From assembly GCF_009796825.1 (NCBI RefSeq), contig NZ_CP047030.1, positions 2,083,501 to 2,147,500 of the forward strand: a stretch of DNA of 64,000 bases, written 5' to 3'. Shown in pieces: positions 61,110 through 64,000 of the stretch. A program made the translations under genes and the position numbers. Position 1 is the stretch's first letter. Each line of letters opens with the position of its first letter. The notes under the pieces were generated by a model. The model was not told where the DNA came from. It worked only from the letters and a program-made list of their open reading frames with translations, and searched no databases. Source of the stretch: Algibacter sp. L3A6. GTDB lineage: Bacteria; Bacteroidota; Bacteroidia; Flavobacteriales; Flavobacteriaceae.

Positions 61110-62039
61110 ATGAAAAATATATTAAGTCTTAGTTTAGTAATGTTTGTTTTTAGCTGTGCTGCTCAAAATAAAATAGAAGAAAAATCTATTAAAACAAGTT
61201 TAGAGTATTTAGCATCCGATGCTTTGGAGGGACGAAGTACAGGAAGTATTGGTATAGAAAAAGCAGCCGTTTTTATAGAGAACTTCTTTAATGAAAATAA
61301 TGTAAAACCTTATTTTGAAACTTATAGAGATATCTTTAATGTAAAGGATATTACGGGCTATAATGTTGTCGGTTATATTGAAGGTAATGATCCTGTTTTA
61401 AAAGATGAATTCGTGATTTTAGGTGCGCATTACGATCATATTGGTACGGCAAAAGAATTTAATGGCGATGTTATTGCAAACGGTGCGAACGATGATGCTT
61501 CGGGTACAGTGGCTGTTATGGAATGGGCAAAATATTTTTCTGAAACTAAAACTAATAAGCGCAGTGTTTTGTTTACGCTTTATGCTGCAGAAGAAATGGG
61601 TTTAAAAGGTTCTGGACATTTAGCAGAGCGTTTAAAAAGCGATAGTTTAAATGTATATACCATGATTAATTTCGAGATGATTGGTGTGCCTAGAGCAGAA
61701 GGAGAATCTATGGCTTATGTTACCGGCTATAAAGAATCGAATATGGCTGAAAAATTAAACAGTTACGCTAATACTGAAATTATAGGGTTCCTGCCAAAGG
61801 CAAAAGAATTTAATTTGTTTAAACGTTCAGATAATTATCCATTCTACAAATCTTTTCAAATTCCGGCGCAAGCCATTTCAACCTTCGATTTCACAAATTT
61901 TGATTATTATCATCATGTGGATGACGAAACTGAAAACATGGATTTTAAGCACATGACGAACTTTATAAATAAAATGATTCCTGCTCTAGAAGGGATGATA
62001 AACGCTTCAACTAAAGAAATAAAACTTACCAATGAGTAA
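61110..62039 (+). CDS. M28-family metallopeptidase lipoprotein
   Basis: A 309-residue exported protein with signal ending in FVFSC. The M28 zinc ligands appear as GAHYDHIG (His, Asp), GANDDASGT (Asp), and the catalytic Glu in YAAEEMGLKGSG. SDALEGRSTGSIG is a typical N-terminal segment. It is likely a lipid-anchored aminopeptidase. Its stop overlaps the SDR gene by eight bases, an unexpected pairing of a peptidase with an oxidoreductase. Confidence 0.9.
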   Translation: MKNILSLSLVMFVFSCAAQNKIEEKSIKTSLEYLASDALEGRSTGSIGIEKAAVFIENFFNENNVKPYFETYRDIFNVKDITGYNVVGYIEGNDPVLKDEFVILGAHYDHIGTAKEFNGDVIANGANDDASGTVAVMEWAKYFSETKTNKRSVLFTLYAAEEMGLKGSGHLAERLKSDSLNVYTMINFEMIGVPRAEGESMAYVTGYKESNMAEKLNSYANTEIIGFLPKAKEFNLFKRSDNYPFYKSFQIPAQAISTFDFTNFDYYHHVDDETENMDFKHMTNFINKMIPALEGMINASTKEIKLTNE

Positions 62040-62715
62040 AAATATAATTATTACAGGAACAAGTAGAGGTATTGGTTTTGAGTTGGTACAACTTTTTGCA
62101 AACGAAGGGCATAATGTATTGGCGCTTTCGCGGAATGAAAAACCTATTAGTAATTTAAATTTAGAAAACGTTACTTGTTTTTCTTTTGATTTAAATGACG
62201 AAAAGGATTACGAGAAAGTTGAAACTTTTATTTCTGAAAATTGGAAACAAGTTGATGTTTTAATCAATAACGCTGGCGCTTTACTAAACAAACCGTTTGC
62301 AGAAATAACAATTGCAGATTTTGAAGCGGTTTATAAAACAAATGTCTTTGGTGTTGCCGAAATAACTAGAAAAGTACTTCCGTTTATGCAGACTTCAAGC
62401 CACGTGGTTACTATTAGTTCTATGGGTGGTGTGCAAGGCAGTATGAAGTTTCCTGGCTTAGCAGCATATAGTTCTAGTAAAGCAGCTGTAATTACGCTTA
62501 CAGAGCTCTTAGCGGAAGAATATAAAGAATCTGGTATTGCTTTTAATGTATTGGCTTTAGGAGCTGTACAAACCGAAATGCTGGAAGAAGCCTTTCCTGG
62601 TTATCAAGCACCAACTACAGCTTTAGAAATGGCTCAGTATATTTTCGATTTTTCACTTAACGGAAATAAGTATTATAACGGTAAAATGTTACAGGTTTCT
62701 AATTCTACGCCGTAA
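62032..62715 (+). CDS. Short-chain dehydrogenase/reductase
   Basis: A 227-residue classical SDR with the NAD(P) motif TGTSRGIGFELV, NNAG, and the catalytic YSSSKAA (Tyr-x-x-x-Lys) preceded by the Ser in ISSMGGV. Substrate unknown. It is co-translated with the M28 peptidase. A CGCTTTCGCGGAA motif lies within its 5' part. Confidence 0.9.
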   Translation: MSKNIIITGTSRGIGFELVQLFANEGHNVLALSRNEKPISNLNLENVTCFSFDLNDEKDYEKVETFISENWKQVDVLINNAGALLNKPFAEITIADFEAVYKTNVFGVAEITRKVLPFMQTSSHVVTISSMGGVQGSMKFPGLAAYSSSKAAVITLTELLAEEYKESGIAFNVLALGAVQTEMLEEAFPGYQAPTTALEMAQYIFDFSLNGNKYYNGKMLQVSNSTP

Positions 62716-63120
62716 TATAAATACTCTTTAGAAGTTGTCTTCTTATTAAATCGTGAATTATGTTAAAATGTTTTGGTGGATAAAAAGTCTTTTTACATCG
62801 TTTAGCGCTTGTTAATTTGTGAGATTCGTTAAACTGTTTAAGAGGTTTATGCTAGTGAATTTAGATAGATTGATGATGGTTTGGGTAAGAAAATGGAAAA
62901 TCCGATAATCTGTTTTGTGTTTAAAAAGTGAATTTTTTGACGTTTTTATGTTAAAATATAGCATGTTTTTATGACTTTTAATCGTTTAAATGCATAAAAA
63001 ACGGATATTATGCATTTAATTTTAACTTTTTCCTTCATTTTTTAGTTGTAGGTTTTTATTTTCCACACCTTTGCCTAGGCATTGTAAATAATACTTTGCA
63101 CAAAACCTAAATTAACTCAA
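62716..63120. other. Gene-free gap before the secreted protein
   Basis: About 400 AT-rich bases without an ORF of note. ATACTTTGC at 63092-63100 resembles a shortened -7 element and may serve the next gene. Confidence 0.5.
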
Positions 63121-64000
63121 TTGAAAAAAGTCCTCTTTTTGGCTTTTGCTCTTCTATTATCTTGTTTTGCAAAAGTACATGCGCAATGCGATGAAGTAGT
63201 AACTTATAATGTTTGTGACATGACAATCGTTGATAAGGATGCTGACGGAACGCCCGACGGAATAATTAATTTATACGACGTTTATAATGCTCTTCCTGGA
63301 ATTTCAACGCCAATAACATCGGCTTCGGGCACTTGGTTCGATCCAAATTATAATTTCTCCCTAGATGTATCTACTGGCGATTTATATTTATGGGACTTAA
63401 AAGATGCTTCGGTTGATATCGATTCGTACCAGTTTCAATTAATCGATACGTCTAGTGCGTGTCCCGATGGAATAAAAACACGATTAAATATTGTTCTCGG
63501 CCCTTTTGAAGGGAAACCTTTGCCTCCTGCAGGAGTTAATGATGCGAATGTTACGGTATGTCAAGCCGTGCTAGCTGGTTTCGATTTATTTCAAGTTTTC
63601 GAGTCACAACCATCACCTCACAAAAATGGTGTTTGGGAGTTTGTAGGGAATATGGGAGACCCAAGTAATTTTAAAGGCTTAAGTGTTGAAGGTAAGTTTA
63701 ATGCCGAAATTCCTTATGAGCCTTATGGTGATCTAGTAGAGTTTGATGTTTTCGAATTTAAATATACCGTTTATGGTGTGTCGCCATGCGATTCAGAAAA
63801 AGTATCTTATTTTAAAGTAGAAGTTATTCGTGATGTACTTTCTGGAGAACCTTCAACTTATGACATTTGTGAGAGTGATATATTATCTGGAATGTGGGAT
63901 GCAGATATTGATTTAACAGATGATAGATTCCTTGTAGGTGAAGATGTAGAAGGTACTTGGAAATCTGCTTTTGATCCTACAAACCAAATTTCAAACCCAG
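63121..64000 (+). CDS. Large secreted protein, 3' end outside window
   Basis: An open frame of 293 codons from a TTG at 63121 to the window edge. A signal peptide (KKVLFLAFALLLSC, cleavage near KVHAQ) precedes a mature part rich in Asp, Gly and aromatic residues with paired Cys: QCDEVVTYNVCDM, DKDADGTPDGIINLYDVYNAL and YDICESDILSGMWDADIDL. Such repeats are common in large T9SS-exported surface proteins and adhesins of gliding Flavobacteriaceae. The C-terminal domain that would prove it is not in the window. Confidence 0.75.
   Translation, partial: MKKVLFLAFALLLSCFAKVHAQCDEVVTYNVCDMTIVDKDADGTPDGIINLYDVYNALPGISTPITSASGTWFDPNYNFSLDVSTGDLYLWDLKDASVDIDSYQFQLIDTSSACPDGIKTRLNIVLGPFEGKPLPPAGVNDANVTVCQAVLAGFDLFQVFESQPSPHKNGVWEFVGNMGDPSNFKGLSVEGKFNAEIPYEPYGDLVEFDVFEFKYTVYGVSPCDSEKVSYFKVEVIRDVLSGEPSTYDICESDILSGMWDADIDLTDDRFLVGEDVEGTWKSAFDPTNQISNP

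Overview
The window is a continuous stretch of a low-GC chromosome from a member of the Bacteroidota, almost certainly the family Flavobacteriaceae. The evidence is the gliding-motility pair gldB-gldC, a Por/T9SS-type C-terminal sorting domain, an exosortase of the XrtF type with its partner, many lipoproteins with a Cys lipobox (often SC), a fused HPRT-adenylate kinase, mevalonate-pathway genes, and at least fourteen copies of the Bacteroidota promoter -7 element TAnnTTTG placed just ahead of genes. I found no rRNA, tRNA, CRISPR array, prophage or intact insertion sequence. The window looks like core chromosome with a few repeat-rich intergenic gaps. Both ends cut through genes.

Layout. 1-3107: LytS-type kinase (5' end missing), LytTR regulator and a gamma-carbonic-anhydrase-like protein. 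3125-11578 (minus): an FG-GAP lipoprotein, then a compact cell-shape operon mreB-mreC-mreD-mrdA-rodA that continues into an unusual lipoprotein peptide deformylase and murI. 11773-15065: purH, a GAF/free-methionine-sulfoxide-reductase protein and the xrtF pair. 15202-21507: an M3 peptidase, purE-purK, hpt-adk and obgE. 21673-25879: lipoproteins, a secreted M64 peptidase and small enzymes. 25987-30063: diphosphomevalonate decarboxylase, a mevalonate-kinase-like GHMP kinase, a UbiA prenyltransferase, and a pseudouridine-synthase homologue that lacks its catalytic aspartate. 30064-30900: a repeat- and hairpin-rich gap. 30901-37281: a polyamine operon (speA, speB, a deoxyhypusine-synthase-like gene, a GNAT-nitrilase fusion) followed by three small or uncharacterised genes. 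37367-41751: a Spy-like protein, a large zinc metalloprotease and a putative outer-membrane protein. 41856-42345: two tandem copies of what look like small-RNA genes. 42357-48166: lysS, a dispersed repeat, a Pmp3/YqaE peptide, ffh, a four-helix-bundle gene bordered by simple repeats, and folD. 48210-55255: a GH71/99-like lipoprotein, rluF, an alpha/beta hydrolase, a cupin, lipB, dnaG and a NarL-type regulator with an altered receiver. 55356-64000: nadE, gldBC, cdd, pdhA-pdhC, an M28 peptidase, an SDR enzyme and the start of a large secreted protein.

Links between genes. The Mre/Rod genes and MurI both serve peptidoglycan growth. PurH, PurE, PurK and HPRT-Adk supply purines. The mevalonate genes feed the adjacent UbiA enzyme. 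SpeA and SpeB make putrescine, which the deoxyhypusine-synthase-like enzyme probably uses. LipB can lipoylate the PdhC subunit encoded about 7 kb away. The most unusual items are the tandem sRNA-like units, the GRLG pseudouridine-synthase paralogue, the polyamine operon with its two atypical members, the lipoprotein deformylase in the Rod operon, the zinc-less DnaG, and the head-on nadE/gldB promoters.
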